A program made the translations under genes and the position numbers. This document shows positions 29,508 through 38,798 of a stretch of 64,000 nucleotides of DNA, piece after piece (the stretch's first letter is position 1; every line of letters starts with the position of its first letter). The DNA comes from Archangium sp. (lineage in GTDB: Bacteria; Myxococcota; Myxococcia; Myxococcales; Myxococcaceae): positions 1 to 64,000 of the forward strand of contig JAUYRZ010000117.1 in NCBI GenBank assembly GCA_030695565.1, in the 5' to 3' direction. The notes below the pieces were generated by a model. The model saw nothing but the letters and a program-made list of their open reading frames with translations, was not told where the DNA came from and did no database searches.

Positions 29508-31394
29508 ATGGCTGACGAGCTGGCGCCGTACTTTCTGGGGCCCTACGGCGAGAACAACGACTTCTTCGAGAAGACCTTGCTCGAGCTGGTGCGTGACCAC
29601 GTCTTCTGGCGGCGCAACTTTCACCCCGAAGACACGCCGCCCATCAGCACGCGGGAGCAGCACACCGCCGACTTCCTCGATGGCACCGCGAAGATGCGGC
29701 AGGAACTCCACCTGCTCACCGCGCAGCTCAAACGTTCGGTGCCGTTCTTTCACCCGCGGTACCTCGGCCACATGGTGAGCGACCTGTTGATGCCGGGGTT
29801 GATCGCCCAGCTGGTCACCACGCTCTACAACCCGAACAACATCGTCGAAGAGTCCGCGCCGGTGACGGTGCAGCTCGAGCTCGAGGTGGGCCGGCAGCTC
29901 GCGCGCATGTTGGGCTACTCCCTCGACGTCAAACAGCGGCCGTGTGCGTTAGGTCACCTCACCTCCGGTGGCACGGTGGCCAACGACGAAGGGCTCTGGC
30001 TGGCGCGCGCCACCAAGCTGTACCCGCTGGCGGTGCGTGACGCGCGGCTCGATCTCCGACTGTCCACCGACGACTGGGAGCTCCTCAACTGGAGCACTGC
30101 GCAGATTCTCGAACTCGCAGAGCAGGTCGAGGCGTTGCCCGGAGGCGTGGCGGCGGTCAAAGCCACCCGGGTGGAGACCGTGGGCCTGGGCCGTTTCTGC
30201 GCGAAGCACCCGCTCGTCGCCGAGCTGGCCGTGCTCGCGCCCGGCACCGCGCACTACTCGTGGCAGAAGGCGATGAAGCTGCTCGGGCTGGGCGCAGAGC
30301 AACTGGTCGAGGTGCCCACCGCGCAAGCGCGGATCGACGTGCCTTCGCTGCAGGCGTTGCTCGAGCGGCGCGCGGCGGAGCAGAAGCCGGTGCTCGCGGT
30401 GATCGGCGTGTACGGCACTACGGAGTTCGGCACGCTCGACCCGCTGCACGAGATCGTCGCGTTGCGCGGCAAGCCGCTGGAGTTCTGGTTGCACGTCGAC
30501 GCGGCGTGGGGCGGCTATCTGCCCAGCCTCTTTCGCGATGCCTCCGGTGCGCTGCTGCCGCGAGAGTCAGTGGCGGCCGGCTTCAAACACTTCCCCAGCG
30601 AGCGGGTGCACCAGTCGACTGCTGCGTTGGCGCAGGCCGACTCCGTCACGGTCGATCCACACAAGCTGGGCTTCGTGCCTTTCGGTGCGGGGGCTTTCCT
30701 CGCGCGCGATCGGCGCGTCTTCGATCTCGTGCAGCAGGAGGCGTCGTACGTCTTCGGCGCCTCTGCTTCCCCAGAAGATCGCTATCGCAAGCCGGGGCGC
30801 TTCAGCCTCGAAGGCAGCCGGCCGGGCGCAGCGGCAGCGGCCTGCTACGTCAATCACCGGGTGCTCCCGCTCGATGCTGCGCACTTCGGCCGCTTGATGG
30901 CCCGTTCGGTACGGGCGTGCGAGGCGCTCTACGATCGACTGCCCAGCCTGACCGCGGAGCTCGCGCCGCAAGTACGCGTGTGCGTGCCCTTCGAGCCCGA
31001 TTGCAACCTGGTGTGTCTGGCGTTCAACCCGAAGGGCAACCGTTCACTCGCGGCCGCCAACGCCTTCACCCGCGAGGTCTTCGCCGACATGACGGTGCGC
31101 GGCGATCTCCCGGTTCAGCTCCGTGACTTCTACGGCTCGAACACCACGGTCACGCTCGCGCACCTGGGCGCCGCCGAGCTGAAGCGCCTGGGCAGCGAGC
31201 TCGAGCTCGACCTGGAACACCCCGACGCCGACGGCCTGTTCATGCTGCGCCACACCTTGATGAACCCGTGGCTGCTCTCGCCGGTGAACGCCGACGAGGC
31301 CAACTACATCGAGGCGTACTGCCACTACATCGTGGACCTGGTGAAGGCCCTCAGCTCACCTGGGCGAGGTCACGCAGCCCCAGCTGGGCGGTGA
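29508..31394 (+). CDS. PLP-dependent group II decarboxylase (tyrosine decarboxylase-like)
   Basis: The 628-aa length and order match bacterial tyrosine decarboxylases (about 620 aa) rather than the shorter glutamate enzymes. The PLP Lys is K386 in TVDPHKLGFVPFGAG. The cofactor-stacking His is near H250 (GTAHYSWQKA) and Asp331 in LHVDAAWGG binds the pyridine nitrogen. PYLGH-like N-terminal and C-terminal helices are intact. The amino-acid substrate is not determined by these residues. The 3' end overlaps the convergent FAD oxidoreductase by 44 bases. Confidence 0.88.
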   Translation: MADELAPYFLGPYGENNDFFEKTLLELVRDHVFWRRNFHPEDTPPISTREQHTADFLDGTAKMRQELHLLTAQLKRSVPFFHPRYLGHMVSDLLMPGLIAQLVTTLYNPNNIVEESAPVTVQLELEVGRQLARMLGYSLDVKQRPCALGHLTSGGTVANDEGLWLARATKLYPLAVRDARLDLRLSTDDWELLNWSTAQILELAEQVEALPGGVAAVKATRVETVGLGRFCAKHPLVAELAVLAPGTAHYSWQKAMKLLGLGAEQLVEVPTAQARIDVPSLQALLERRAAEQKPVLAVIGVYGTTEFGTLDPLHEIVALRGKPLEFWLHVDAAWGGYLPSLFRDASGALLPRESVAAGFKHFPSERVHQSTAALAQADSVTVDPHKLGFVPFGAGAFLARDRRVFDLVQQEASYVFGASASPEDRYRKPGRFSLEGSRPGAAAAACYVNHRVLPLDAAHFGRLMARSVRACEALYDRLPSLTAELAPQVRVCVPFEPDCNLVCLAFNPKGNRSLAAANAFTREVFADMTVRGDLPVQLRDFYGSNTTVTLAHLGAAELKRLGSELELDLEHPDADGLFMLRHTLMNPWLLSPVNADEANYIEAYCHYIVDLVKALSSPGRGHAAPAGR

Positions 31395-32964
31395 GCGGGC
31401 CGTCGAAGAGCTTGAGCGGGTTGAGCTCTCTGAACGCGGCGAGGAACGCGGGCAAGCCGGCGGCGTAGTTCCGCTCGAGCTGCGCACGGCTCATGGGGTT
31501 CTGCTGGCCCCAGTGCGGCCGGCCGCCGAAGGTGTCCATCATGTAGTTGGTGTACTTGTTGAGCGTCTCCACCGCGTTCGGCGTGCCCTTGAGAATCGGC
31601 ACCTCGAGCATGATGGTGTCGCGCTGATACTGGGGCGAGAGGTAGTCCTCCGAGGCCTTCACCCAGCGCATGCCGATGGGCGAGGTGATCCAGTTGTTGG
31701 TGCTCCGCCAGGAATCGAACTGGGAGACCAGCCCCTTGAGCACCTCGTCAGCGCGGCTCGCGTCGAAGCCCACGCTGGCCGCGTTGACGGCGAGATCGTT
31801 GGGCGGGCCGAAGTCGAGCGCCTGGGTGGAGGGCATCAACACGTCGGTCGAGCGGCACGCGTCGAGCGCGAAGTCGAGCTTGGCGGCCACGCCTTTGGGA
31901 TCAGTCGCGGCCTGGTAGCCGATGAAGTCGGTGATGATCTGTCGGCCACCGAAGAGAATGCCCAGCCCACGCACGCCCCACGGCCAGGGCTGCTGCGTCG
32001 CCTTGGTGAGCTTGGTGATCAGCACGGTGGGGCTGGTCTTGCCGGTCGACACGTACGGGTTGATCCACACGTGAATGCCGTGCACCGCGGGGTGCACCAG
32101 CAGTTGGTTGATCTGCGGCAGCGCCTCGTCCCAGGTGGAGATGAAGCGGTCTTCCTTGAGGAAGAACTTCGGGCGGGTGCGCAAGGTGACGGCCGAGATG
32201 ATCCCGAAGTGCCCCTGGCCGCACCGCACTGCGTGGAAGAGCGCGTCGTCTTGCCGGAGCACGTACTTCGCTTCGGGGTGCTTCTTCTTGTACTTCGCCG
32301 GATCAGTGAGGCCGTCGGTGCGCTCGATGCGCATCACGCGCACGTTCTTCTGGGCGTCGAAGGTGACCAGCTCGACGGCTTCGATCCACCCGGCGATGCC
32401 GTAGAGCTCGAGGCCCGAGCCGTGACCACCGGCCGAAGCGCAACCGACGACGGTGAGGTCGCGGTAGCCGGGCTGCTGGCAGACGGTCTTGCCGATCTGC
32501 GCCAGCGCGTCGTTGAGCTTGCCGAAGGTGATGCCCGACTCGACGCGCACCAGGTCGTCGGCGAGCTCCTGCTCCTTCTCTTCGTGGAAGGTATCGGCCT
32601 CGAGATCGAGCAGGTCATTCATCTGGAAACACTGCACCAGGCAGTCCGTCGTCCACGCGGCGTTCGCGAAGCCAAACCCTTCCGCCATCGCGCGGAACGA
32701 GGTGACCTGGTTCTTCTTCGCCTCCAGCATGTTCACCAGCTCGTCTTCGGAGCGGGGGCGGAGGAAGAGCTTGGGCCACTGCGGCATCGTGGTGTTGTGC
32801 CGGTGGTACTGGTTGGGTGCGTTGGGGTTGGTGGGCGTGGGCGCCACCGTGTCTGCCAGCTCGGGTTGCGCCTCGAGCATCTTCTGCAGCTGCAACTGCA
32901 GCGCGGGGGAGTTCATCTGGCGCAGCGCATTCACGAGATTCAGGTAGTCGAGTGGGGTGGCCAT
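31351..32964 (-). CDS. FAD-linked oxidase (VAO/PCMH family)
   Basis: From ATG 32964 the product is 537 aa. The FAD-binding PCMH region contains LFLRPRSEDELVNMLEAKKN (about 60-85), VVGCASAGGHGSGLELYGIAGW and DDALFHAVRCGQGHFGIISAVTLR (about 245-270). Family members oxidise sugars, sterols or alcohols with O2 or another acceptor. The composition recalls cholesterol-oxidase-type VAO enzymes, but the substrate is unknown. No signal peptide is evident. Confidence 0.82.
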   Translation of the reverse strand: MATPLDYLNLVNALRQMNSPALQLQLQKMLEAQPELADTVAPTPTNPNAPNQYHRHNTTMPQWPKLFLRPRSEDELVNMLEAKKNQVTSFRAMAEGFGFANAAWTTDCLVQCFQMNDLLDLEADTFHEEKEQELADDLVRVESGITFGKLNDALAQIGKTVCQQPGYRDLTVVGCASAGGHGSGLELYGIAGWIEAVELVTFDAQKNVRVMRIERTDGLTDPAKYKKKHPEAKYVLRQDDALFHAVRCGQGHFGIISAVTLRTRPKFFLKEDRFISTWDEALPQINQLLVHPAVHGIHVWINPYVSTGKTSPTVLITKLTKATQQPWPWGVRGLGILFGGRQIITDFIGYQAATDPKGVAAKLDFALDACRSTDVLMPSTQALDFGPPNDLAVNAASVGFDASRADEVLKGLVSQFDSWRSTNNWITSPIGMRWVKASEDYLSPQYQRDTIMLEVPILKGTPNAVETLNKYTNYMMDTFGGRPHWGQQNPMSRAQLERNYAAGLPAFLAAFRELNPLKLFDGPLTAQLGLRDLAQVS

Positions 32965-33016
32965 GGCTGCGGAGCAAGCCATTCTCGCCTTGATTTGTAC
33001 AGAGATTGGCTTTGCT

Positions 33017-34447
33017 TCAGTCCCAGTCCTCCTTGCGTGCCACGTCTGGATCTCCGAGGACGATGAGTCCGCGTTCCTTCAAACTCGACACCAGGGCTGG
33101 AGCCGCGAAGTGAACGGCGAGCGTGGGGCCCACCTCGGAGAAGAAGAACCTGCGTGCGCTGCCTCTCTCGGCGACGATCACGTTGAGCAACGCGAGCACC
33201 ACGCGGGCATCGAGAGTCACCTTCTCGCGACGTACGCCCACCGCGTACAGATCGTCGCCGAGCCGGCCTGACAGTCTGACGCCGCCATCCACTTCGGCCT
33301 CTTCGATGAAATAGAAGTTCTCGAGCTCAGGAGCCTGACGGGACCACTGGGCCGCAAGCTCGTCGTGGCCGAGCCCATCCTGGCTGTAGAAGTCGACGAA
33401 GTTCTCTTCGTCGAGGTCGCCCAGCAGCGCCTCCGGGAGGAAGCCACCGTCGGCGAGCGCGTGGGCGGAGACAGAGCGCGCGAAGGCGTTGAACGCCTCT
33501 CGAGTCTCGAACGCACGCAGCGCACTGTTCCATGACGAGTCGCTCTTCAGGCGCAGCGCCACGAGGTGCGCCATGGGCCAGTCGAGGGCCGCGAGGCGAT
33601 CGATGCAGTAACCGGAGTCGTCGAGTCGAAGGGCGCACGCGGCCAACTCCTCTCTGGGGTCGACGCCGGAATCCGGCTCATCGGGACAGTCGACTCGCGC
33701 GCACGCCAACGCCTTCACTCGCGGGGACGCAGCGTCCCTCAGCAAGGCCGCGAAACGGCTGTCCCAGTTCATCAACCGAACGGAGGCGTCGAGCAACTCG
33801 GCATGCTCGGAACGCACCATCTTGATCGAGCGAGAGAGCTGCCAGGAACGCAGGGGCTGGGCGCCACCATCACCGAGCACCAGAACCTCATCCACCAGGG
33901 CGCCCAGCTCCGGTGACCAGGAGCCCCCGTCGTTGAAGCCTGTCCATGCTTTCAAGCGAAGGTCGAGCGGAAGCCGGAGATCCGTGCGCAGTTCACTGAA
34001 CGCAGCCCAGTCGCACGCGAGCACGCCCGCCGCGAAGAACGAGAGTTCGTCGACGCTCAGACCTGCATCTTCGGTGAGCGCAGCCGCAGCCCGTGCACAG
34101 AAGGGAGCCCCACGCGTACAACGTGAGACCAGTTCGCCGTACGCCGTTCCTTCGCCGGGGCCGAGCAACAGATGGCCCTGCACCTGCGCGAGCATCACCT
34201 CGTCGCCCGCGCACAGCTTCGCTGCGACGTAGCTGCGCGGGAGGTTGAAGCGGGTCAGGTCGGGTTGGTTCAGCGAGGGCACGGGCAGCGCCTCGAAGCG
34301 GTTGGGCTCGGCGTGCCGGGTGATGCGCACCTCGAAGCCATCTTCTTCACGCGTGCTCGTCTCGGGGCGGGGCGGTTTCGGATGCCACGCAAACGCAGCC
34401 ACCGTGGCGGCGACCGCGAGGAGCGAGAAGACGTATGGCGGCTTCAT
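33017..34447 (-). CDS. Exported or membrane-anchored protein of unknown function
   Basis: The 476-aa protein has one N-terminal hydrophobic segment (about 4-21) and then a soluble region with several cysteines around residues 79, 110-118, 145 and 245-275. No domain is recognised. Helix-rich stretches in the middle look HEAT- or Sel1-like, but this is weak. Its start overlaps the stop of the CPBP protease gene (ATGA), so it is probably co-transcribed and may be a partner or substrate. Confidence 0.65.
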   Translation of the reverse strand: MKPPYVFSLLAVAATVAAFAWHPKPPRPETSTREEDGFEVRITRHAEPNRFEALPVPSLNQPDLTRFNLPRSYVAAKLCAGDEVMLAQVQGHLLLGPGEGTAYGELVSRCTRGAPFCARAAAALTEDAGLSVDELSFFAAGVLACDWAAFSELRTDLRLPLDLRLKAWTGFNDGGSWSPELGALVDEVLVLGDGGAQPLRSWQLSRSIKMVRSEHAELLDASVRLMNWDSRFAALLRDAASPRVKALACARVDCPDEPDSGVDPREELAACALRLDDSGYCIDRLAALDWPMAHLVALRLKSDSSWNSALRAFETREAFNAFARSVSAHALADGGFLPEALLGDLDEENFVDFYSQDGLGHDELAAQWSRQAPELENFYFIEEAEVDGGVRLSGRLGDDLYAVGVRREKVTLDARVVLALLNVIVAERGSARRFFFSEVGPTLAVHFAAPALVSSLKERGLIVLGDPDVARKEDWD

Positions 34448-35589
34448 CGGCCCTCCCGCCTGGCCAATTCGCGGCGGAGCTCGGTGTACCCGCTCACCGA
34501 CCCGGTGCCCTTGCGCGCCCCTCGACGCATTCGTTGGAGCACCTCTCGTTCATGGTGTTCGAGCGGCGTCTTCGCTGCTCGCAAGGGATTGGTGAGATCG
34601 ATGATGGTGAGTTGCGCACCGGCGCCATCCAGGCGGAGCACGAGCGCGATGAGCATCATGAGCGCAGTCGCCCAGGGCAACACTTCAGCGAAGAACGAGC
34701 GGCGGGGTGCCTCGGGATCGTCAGCGGGAAGGGCGAGGTCCGAAGGTGCGCTGCGCATCAGGGCCACCACGGCGGGAACGAAGATCAACGCGCCCACGGC
34801 CAGCACGGGGATCCAGTCGACCAGCGTCACGGGCTCCGTGGGATCGTGGTCACTGTTGGCGAAGAGGAGCATGCCGCCCACGGCGAACAGGTTGTTGGCG
34901 GCGTGTGCGGCGATGCACGCGCCCAGCGACTTCGTGCGCCAGAAGAGCCACGCGAGCAGCAGGCCGATCTGCAGACGCGCGAGGAAGCCGACGGGGTCGA
35001 GGTGATACGCGCTGAAGACCACCGCGGTGATGACCGCAGCCCATCGTGGATTCCACTGCGCGAGCCCGCGAAAGAACACCCCGCGAAACAGCAGCTCTTC
35101 GATGATCGGGGCCATCAGCACGGCGGCCACGAAGAAGGTGCCCGTCTCCAGGGGCGTGAAGTCCATCCGGCGGAGCAGCTCGCTCATGTCGAACATCTTC
35201 ACGAGCCACTCGGGGAAGAACTGCCTGGCGAAGACGTGAAGCGGGCCGTTGAAGAGCAGGGTGTTGCCGAGGCCCACCGCGGCGCCGAGCAGGTACGCGC
35301 GAGGGCGGCTCCCGGCGAGGCCGGTGAAGCGGGCGATGGAGCGGCGGGAGAGCCGCAACACGATCACCACCACCGCGAGCAGCCCGAGCTGCGCGAGCAC
35401 CACCGAGAGCGCGAAGTTGATGACCGAGCCGATCATGGACAGCGCCAGGTACGTGGGCATCGCCAGCCCGACGGCGAAGATCGCGACGCCCACCGCGGAG
35501 ATCCGGCTGTCGACCGGCGGGGCAGGGAGCGGCTCGCTGGCCACCGGTGGCACCACTTCGATCACGCCCTCGCCTTGCCCCTCACTCAC
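34444..35589 (-). CDS. CPBP-family intramembrane glutamic protease
   Basis: The 381-aa polytopic protein contains the CPBP/Abi signature: EELLFRG (motif EExxxR), FSAYHLDP and HAANN (motif HxxxN). These residues form the active site inside the membrane. The family includes eukaryotic Rce1 and bacterial bacteriocin-immunity and regulatory proteases. The N-terminal extension adds membrane helices. It is coupled by ATGA to the unknown exported protein downstream. Confidence 0.88.
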   Translation of the reverse strand: MSEGQGEGVIEVVPPVASEPLPAPPVDSRISAVGVAIFAVGLAMPTYLALSMIGSVINFALSVVLAQLGLLAVVVIVLRLSRRSIARFTGLAGSRPRAYLLGAAVGLGNTLLFNGPLHVFARQFFPEWLVKMFDMSELLRRMDFTPLETGTFFVAAVLMAPIIEELLFRGVFFRGLAQWNPRWAAVITAVVFSAYHLDPVGFLARLQIGLLLAWLFWRTKSLGACIAAHAANNLFAVGGMLLFANSDHDPTEPVTLVDWIPVLAVGALIFVPAVVALMRSAPSDLALPADDPEAPRRSFFAEVLPWATALMMLIALVLRLDGAGAQLTIIDLTNPLRAAKTPLEHHEREVLQRMRRGARKGTGSVSGYTELRRELARREGR

Positions 35590-35627
35590 AAGCGCGAGCT
35601 TCGCACAGGTTCTGCTAGTGCTCAGTC

Positions 35628-36011
35628 ATGCGTATCGTTCTGGTGGTGTTGGCCGTGATGGCTTCTGCATGTGGCTCGAGCGAAGGCGCTGCCTGCCCGA
35701 CGCCCAACGCGGTCGAGTGTTCGGGGGCGAAGACGTTGCTCGTCTGCGAAGGCGCGACGTGGAGGGGCTACCCGTGCCCGAATTGCACCGGCGGCAAGTG
35801 TGATTGGAAAGGCGCGGCGAATGGAGATCTCTGCCCCAGGCTCGCTGAGACCTACGGCACCTGTCCGCTCGATGGCCGGCTGATTGGTTGTTTCTACTCG
35901 TCGTCTGCTGACGCGGGCGTGTTCGTCGAGTCGGCGTGCCAGGCGTGCGTCGCGGGTAAGTCGATCGAAGAGCTCGGCAAGTGCACTTCGGGCCGCTGTT
36001 CCTGCCAGTGA
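35628..36011 (+). CDS. Small Cys-rich lipoprotein
   Basis: The 127-aa protein has a signal sequence ending ASAC, a good lipobox. The mature protein has about 14 cysteines, which suggests a disulfide-rich surface domain like many myxobacterial lipoproteins. No family is recognised. The gene lies at the edge of the accessory island and is divergent from the CPBP gene. Confidence 0.7.
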   Translation: MRIVLVVLAVMASACGSSEGAACPTPNAVECSGAKTLLVCEGATWRGYPCPNCTGGKCDWKGAANGDLCPRLAETYGTCPLDGRLIGCFYSSSADAGVFVESACQACVAGKSIEELGKCTSGRCSCQ

Positions 36012-36143
36012 CGCTCCGAAATGAGCACCGCCCTTCGTGGGAGAGGCGTGGGGGTCGTTCTGGCGCGTGTTGTTGTTTGCATCTGCGTGAGTTTGGGCGG
36101 GCGCGGTGACGACAACGCGCGGTCCGCTCGGCGCCCACGTCAC

Positions 36144-36743
36144 TCAGCCACGCAAACGCGGAACCGCGCCTGCGGGCGCGTGTCGGGCCGAGGCGTACCG
36201 CTCGAACATTGCGTTGTAGTGGGTGCCGAACTGCAGGCGCGTCAGGTCAGCAAGCTGAACCCTCACTGCGCGTTCGCCCCAGGTTCCCGTTGAGCTGACG
36301 GCGTGCACATCAGCCGACCGGGGACCCACGCGCACCACGTGCCCGAGCAGAAAATCACCGTCTTCCTCGCACTCGAGCGCAATGAGCCGCGCCGAGCCGA
36401 GACTCCTCAAGAGCGCGACCGTATTACCGAGGGCCACTTCAGGCGGCCCGACATCCTTCGGGTGTTCGCTCCGAATGATCTTCTCCGCGAAACGCTCACT
36501 GGCCCCGCGCACGACAGCCGTGGTTTCGGCGAGCCGAACGCACTCCCACCCGTCGAGGCGAAGGTCGTCGACGATGCCGAGGAGTACCCACTCGGCGCCC
36601 ACCGCTTCGATACTTCCCAGCACGTTGCTGGAGCCGGGAAGCGATCGCGCCAAGCCTTTGCCCATGACGCCGACGGTGTTGACCGCGTTCACCATCGCAT
36701 CCACCTCTGCCGCCAACAGGTCGCCCGAGCCTTGCTCGATCAT
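36144..36743 (-). pseudogene. Truncated DarG-like macro domain fused to an unknown protein
   Basis: The frame starts MIEQGSGDLLAAEVDAM then NAVNTVGVMGKGLA, the first 30-odd residues of DarG-type macro domains, which remove ADP-ribose from DNA. Homology stops abruptly and the frame continues into RSLPGSSNVLGSIEAVGAEW and an unrelated region of about 150 aa (SERFAEKIIRSEH, ADLTRLQFGTHYNAMFERYA). The junction is in frame. The macro fold cannot be complete. The second part may still be expressed. It follows the AbiEii gene by 67 bases in the same direction. Confidence 0.65.
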
Positions 36744-36810
36744 CCGAGGGCCATCGTGGAGCTCAGCTCGCGGCCGATTGTGCAGACGTGCCTGCACGAT
36801 TGGTTCGGCA

Positions 36811-37869
36811 TCATGGAGTGCTCGTCACCGGCGGCACCACCGCCATGGCCTTGTTGACGCGGTCCTCAAGGCTCCTGGATTGCTCCAGGATCTTCTCGAA
36901 CGGCACCGAGTCGTCCAGGAGCAGACCGTCTTCGAGCATCTTGCGATAATCGTCTGCGAGTTCGTCGAGGAGCCTCCCGCGCGGCGGGATCAGTCGCATC
37001 TGCCCCCCGACTGCGGAGGCGTACTCAATGACCACACCGCCGGCGTCCTTCGCAGGGAAGAACCATCCTTTGTGGCGAGCGACACGGTCGGCGACGTCGC
37101 GCATGGTGAGCGCGGATGCGGCGTGGCCGGCACTGTCCAGGTGGCAGAGGTCGTACCAATGCCGAGAGAATCGTGACCCGGCCAGCCGCCCTCCTTGGCA
37201 GTACACATGGACTGCGGTCGCCTTCTCCCAGAAGGTTCGCTCGACACGCATCACGCGCGGCGTACTCGTGGGGAAGGTGAGCGCGGGTACGAACTCCGCC
37301 ATGTCGCACCGCACGGCGATCGGGTCGCATGGTTCGCCCGTCGAGCGCGCGCCAAACTCGAGAATAACGACCGGCTTGACGTAACCGGTGCCCTCCGCCG
37401 TGTGTTCGTACTCGATGCGAAGGACGTGACTGTCTTCGGGGTCGACGGTCGCGGTCGCCGAGAGCCTCTCGTCCTGAAGCGCTCGCTGCAGGAGCGGCAG
37501 AACATCCTCGGCGGCCCACTTGGTGAGTCGCTCTCTGATGTCCCTGGTCCACCTTTTCTCTTGGCTCTTGGTGGGCGGGAGCGCCTCCTCGTTGTTCTCG
37601 CCCACGAGGTCTGCGGCGATCTTCCGGATGTCGTAGGTGAGGTCGATGTCCTCCGAGAAGCGCTCGATCGCACCGTAGGCCTTGGAGAGCGACGTCCCGC
37701 CCTTGAAGACGAGGTGGGGACCGAAGGGCGACTGGAACATCGTGCGAAGCGCCCACACGACCCAGACGTCCTTCTCGAGGAGGTGAGCCGGGCGACGGCT
37801 CTGCTCCGCGGCGACGCCCAGTGCGTCGCCGCGGTCCTTCTTGCTCAACTGGAGGAAGATCTCAGACAT
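36811..37869 (-). CDS. AbiEii-type nucleotidyltransferase toxin
   Basis: The 352-aa protein carries the AbiEii/AbiGii signature LVFKGGTSLSKAYGAIERFSED followed by IDLTYD, the GS...DxD nucleotidyltransferase core (about 50-80). A later RVERTFWEKATAVHVYCQGG is typical. AbiEii toxins arrest growth by modifying RNA targets in type IV-type TA systems and can abort phage infection. Its start overlaps the antitoxin gene by 8 bases, the usual abiE arrangement. Confidence 0.9.
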   Translation of the reverse strand: MSEIFLQLSKKDRGDALGVAAEQSRRPAHLLEKDVWVVWALRTMFQSPFGPHLVFKGGTSLSKAYGAIERFSEDIDLTYDIRKIAADLVGENNEEALPPTKSQEKRWTRDIRERLTKWAAEDVLPLLQRALQDERLSATATVDPEDSHVLRIEYEHTAEGTGYVKPVVILEFGARSTGEPCDPIAVRCDMAEFVPALTFPTSTPRVMRVERTFWEKATAVHVYCQGGRLAGSRFSRHWYDLCHLDSAGHAASALTMRDVADRVARHKGWFFPAKDAGGVVIEYASAVGGQMRLIPPRGRLLDELADDYRKMLEDGLLLDDSVPFEKILEQSRSLEDRVNKAMAVVPPVTSTP

Positions 37870-38455
37870 GAGCGAGCGCGCTTACCTGCTGTGCGACCCA
37901 CGTTGGAAGCCGACCCTGGACCGCAGTGAGCGACTGGAGCTCAGCACTCGATAGCTTCCCTCGAAGCGTCTGGACCGCCTCTCGTGACCGCTGCTTCCCG
38001 AACCAGGCGAGCGCTCGAATCGCCTGCCCGGCGCGGCTTTGGGGAAGTTCAAGCTGCCACGACGGCGCGTGACGCAGCTCGACCGTCTGAGCGCCGACCG
38101 AGAGCACGCGGCTAGGTCCTGACGTCCAGTACACGGTCCGAACGGGGACCTGCGTAGTCAGGCCCAATGCGTTCGCGGCCGACGCGCCATTCGAGGCGAC
38201 GGTCTCTCCCCGCGCCTCGGCCAGCGCTTCGATGACTTTGGGAATCGAAGGCGGCCGAACTCCAAATCGCGTCTCGACCGGACGGACATAAAGGCCGCGG
38301 CCGGCGCGGAGGAGCTGGCCGGCCTTGACGAGCCGGGAGAGGGACTGGTCGATGGCTGCCCGGCTACCCAGGTGCAGAAGTTCCTTCGCACGCAGCGGTG
38401 CTCCCTCGGGAAGGGTTCGGGCACGCTCCAGAATCTGTTCGGTCATGTTCGGCAT
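37862..38455 (-). CDS. DUF6088/AbiEi-type antitoxin
   Basis: From ATG 38455 the product is 197 aa. An N-terminal winged helix (RAKELLHLGSRAAIDQSLSRLVKAGQLLRAGRGLYVRP) precedes a C-terminal antitoxin domain (SNGASAANALGLTTQVPVRTVYWTSGPSR). AbiEi proteins bind their own promoter and neutralise AbiEii. The frame continues to 38503, but that extension runs through the 9-bp inverted repeat, so the internal ATG with AGAGG upstream is preferred. Confidence 0.85.
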   Translation of the reverse strand: MPNMTEQILERARTLPEGAPLRAKELLHLGSRAAIDQSLSRLVKAGQLLRAGRGLYVRPVETRFGVRPPSIPKVIEALAEARGETVASNGASAANALGLTTQVPVRTVYWTSGPSRVLSVGAQTVELRHAPSWQLELPQSRAGQAIRALAWFGKQRSREAVQTLRGKLSSAELQSLTAVQGRLPTWVAQQVSALAHV

Positions 38456-38466
38456 TTTGAAGCCTC

Positions 38467-38496
38467 TGTCAGAAGAATATCCTCGTTTCTGACAGG
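38467..38496. promoter_or_regulatory. Inverted repeat before the abiE-type operon
   Basis: CTGTCAGAA (38467-38475) and TTCTGACAG (38488-38496) are perfect 9-bp arms spaced 12 bases apart, 21 bp centre to centre, which is two helical turns. The dyad lies 12 bases upstream of the antitoxin start. AbiEi proteins are known to repress their operon by binding paired inverted repeats in this position. Confidence 0.75.
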
Positions 38497-38633
38497 TAGG
38501 CAACGATGCTTGAAAAGCATCCTTATTTCAGTGGCTTGAGCATGTAGTGTCGGTGATGTTCTTGGAATTTCAATTGTTTGACGTAACCAGATGAAATCCC
38601 GGCCATCCCCTCGGATGCGCTCGGTCATCCCGC

Positions 38634-38743
38634 GTAGCGACGGGTTGATGACGTGTCCGGTCATCTCGAGGTCGCTGGAAGCGACCGAAATCACCGGTGA
38701 AGCTGAGTGCCCAAGGCCGGAATCGAACCAGCGACACGGGGAT
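38634..38743. repeat. 110-bp direct repeat, copy 1, with tRNA-Phe 3' fragment
   Basis: This segment matches 44431-44540 with about five mismatches, 5797 bp apart. Its right end (38708-38743), read on the minus strand, is the T-arm and acceptor 3' strand of a tRNA-Phe (GGTTCGATTCCGGCC then TTGGGCA). A small hairpin GGTCGCT/AGCGACC lies in the flank. No complete tRNA is present. It looks like an attachment site or its scar. Confidence 0.85.
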
Positions 38744-38798
38744 CCGTCGTCGAGCCCGTTGTGCCACCGGTGTGCCGATCGTCGGAGGATCCGCGAGG

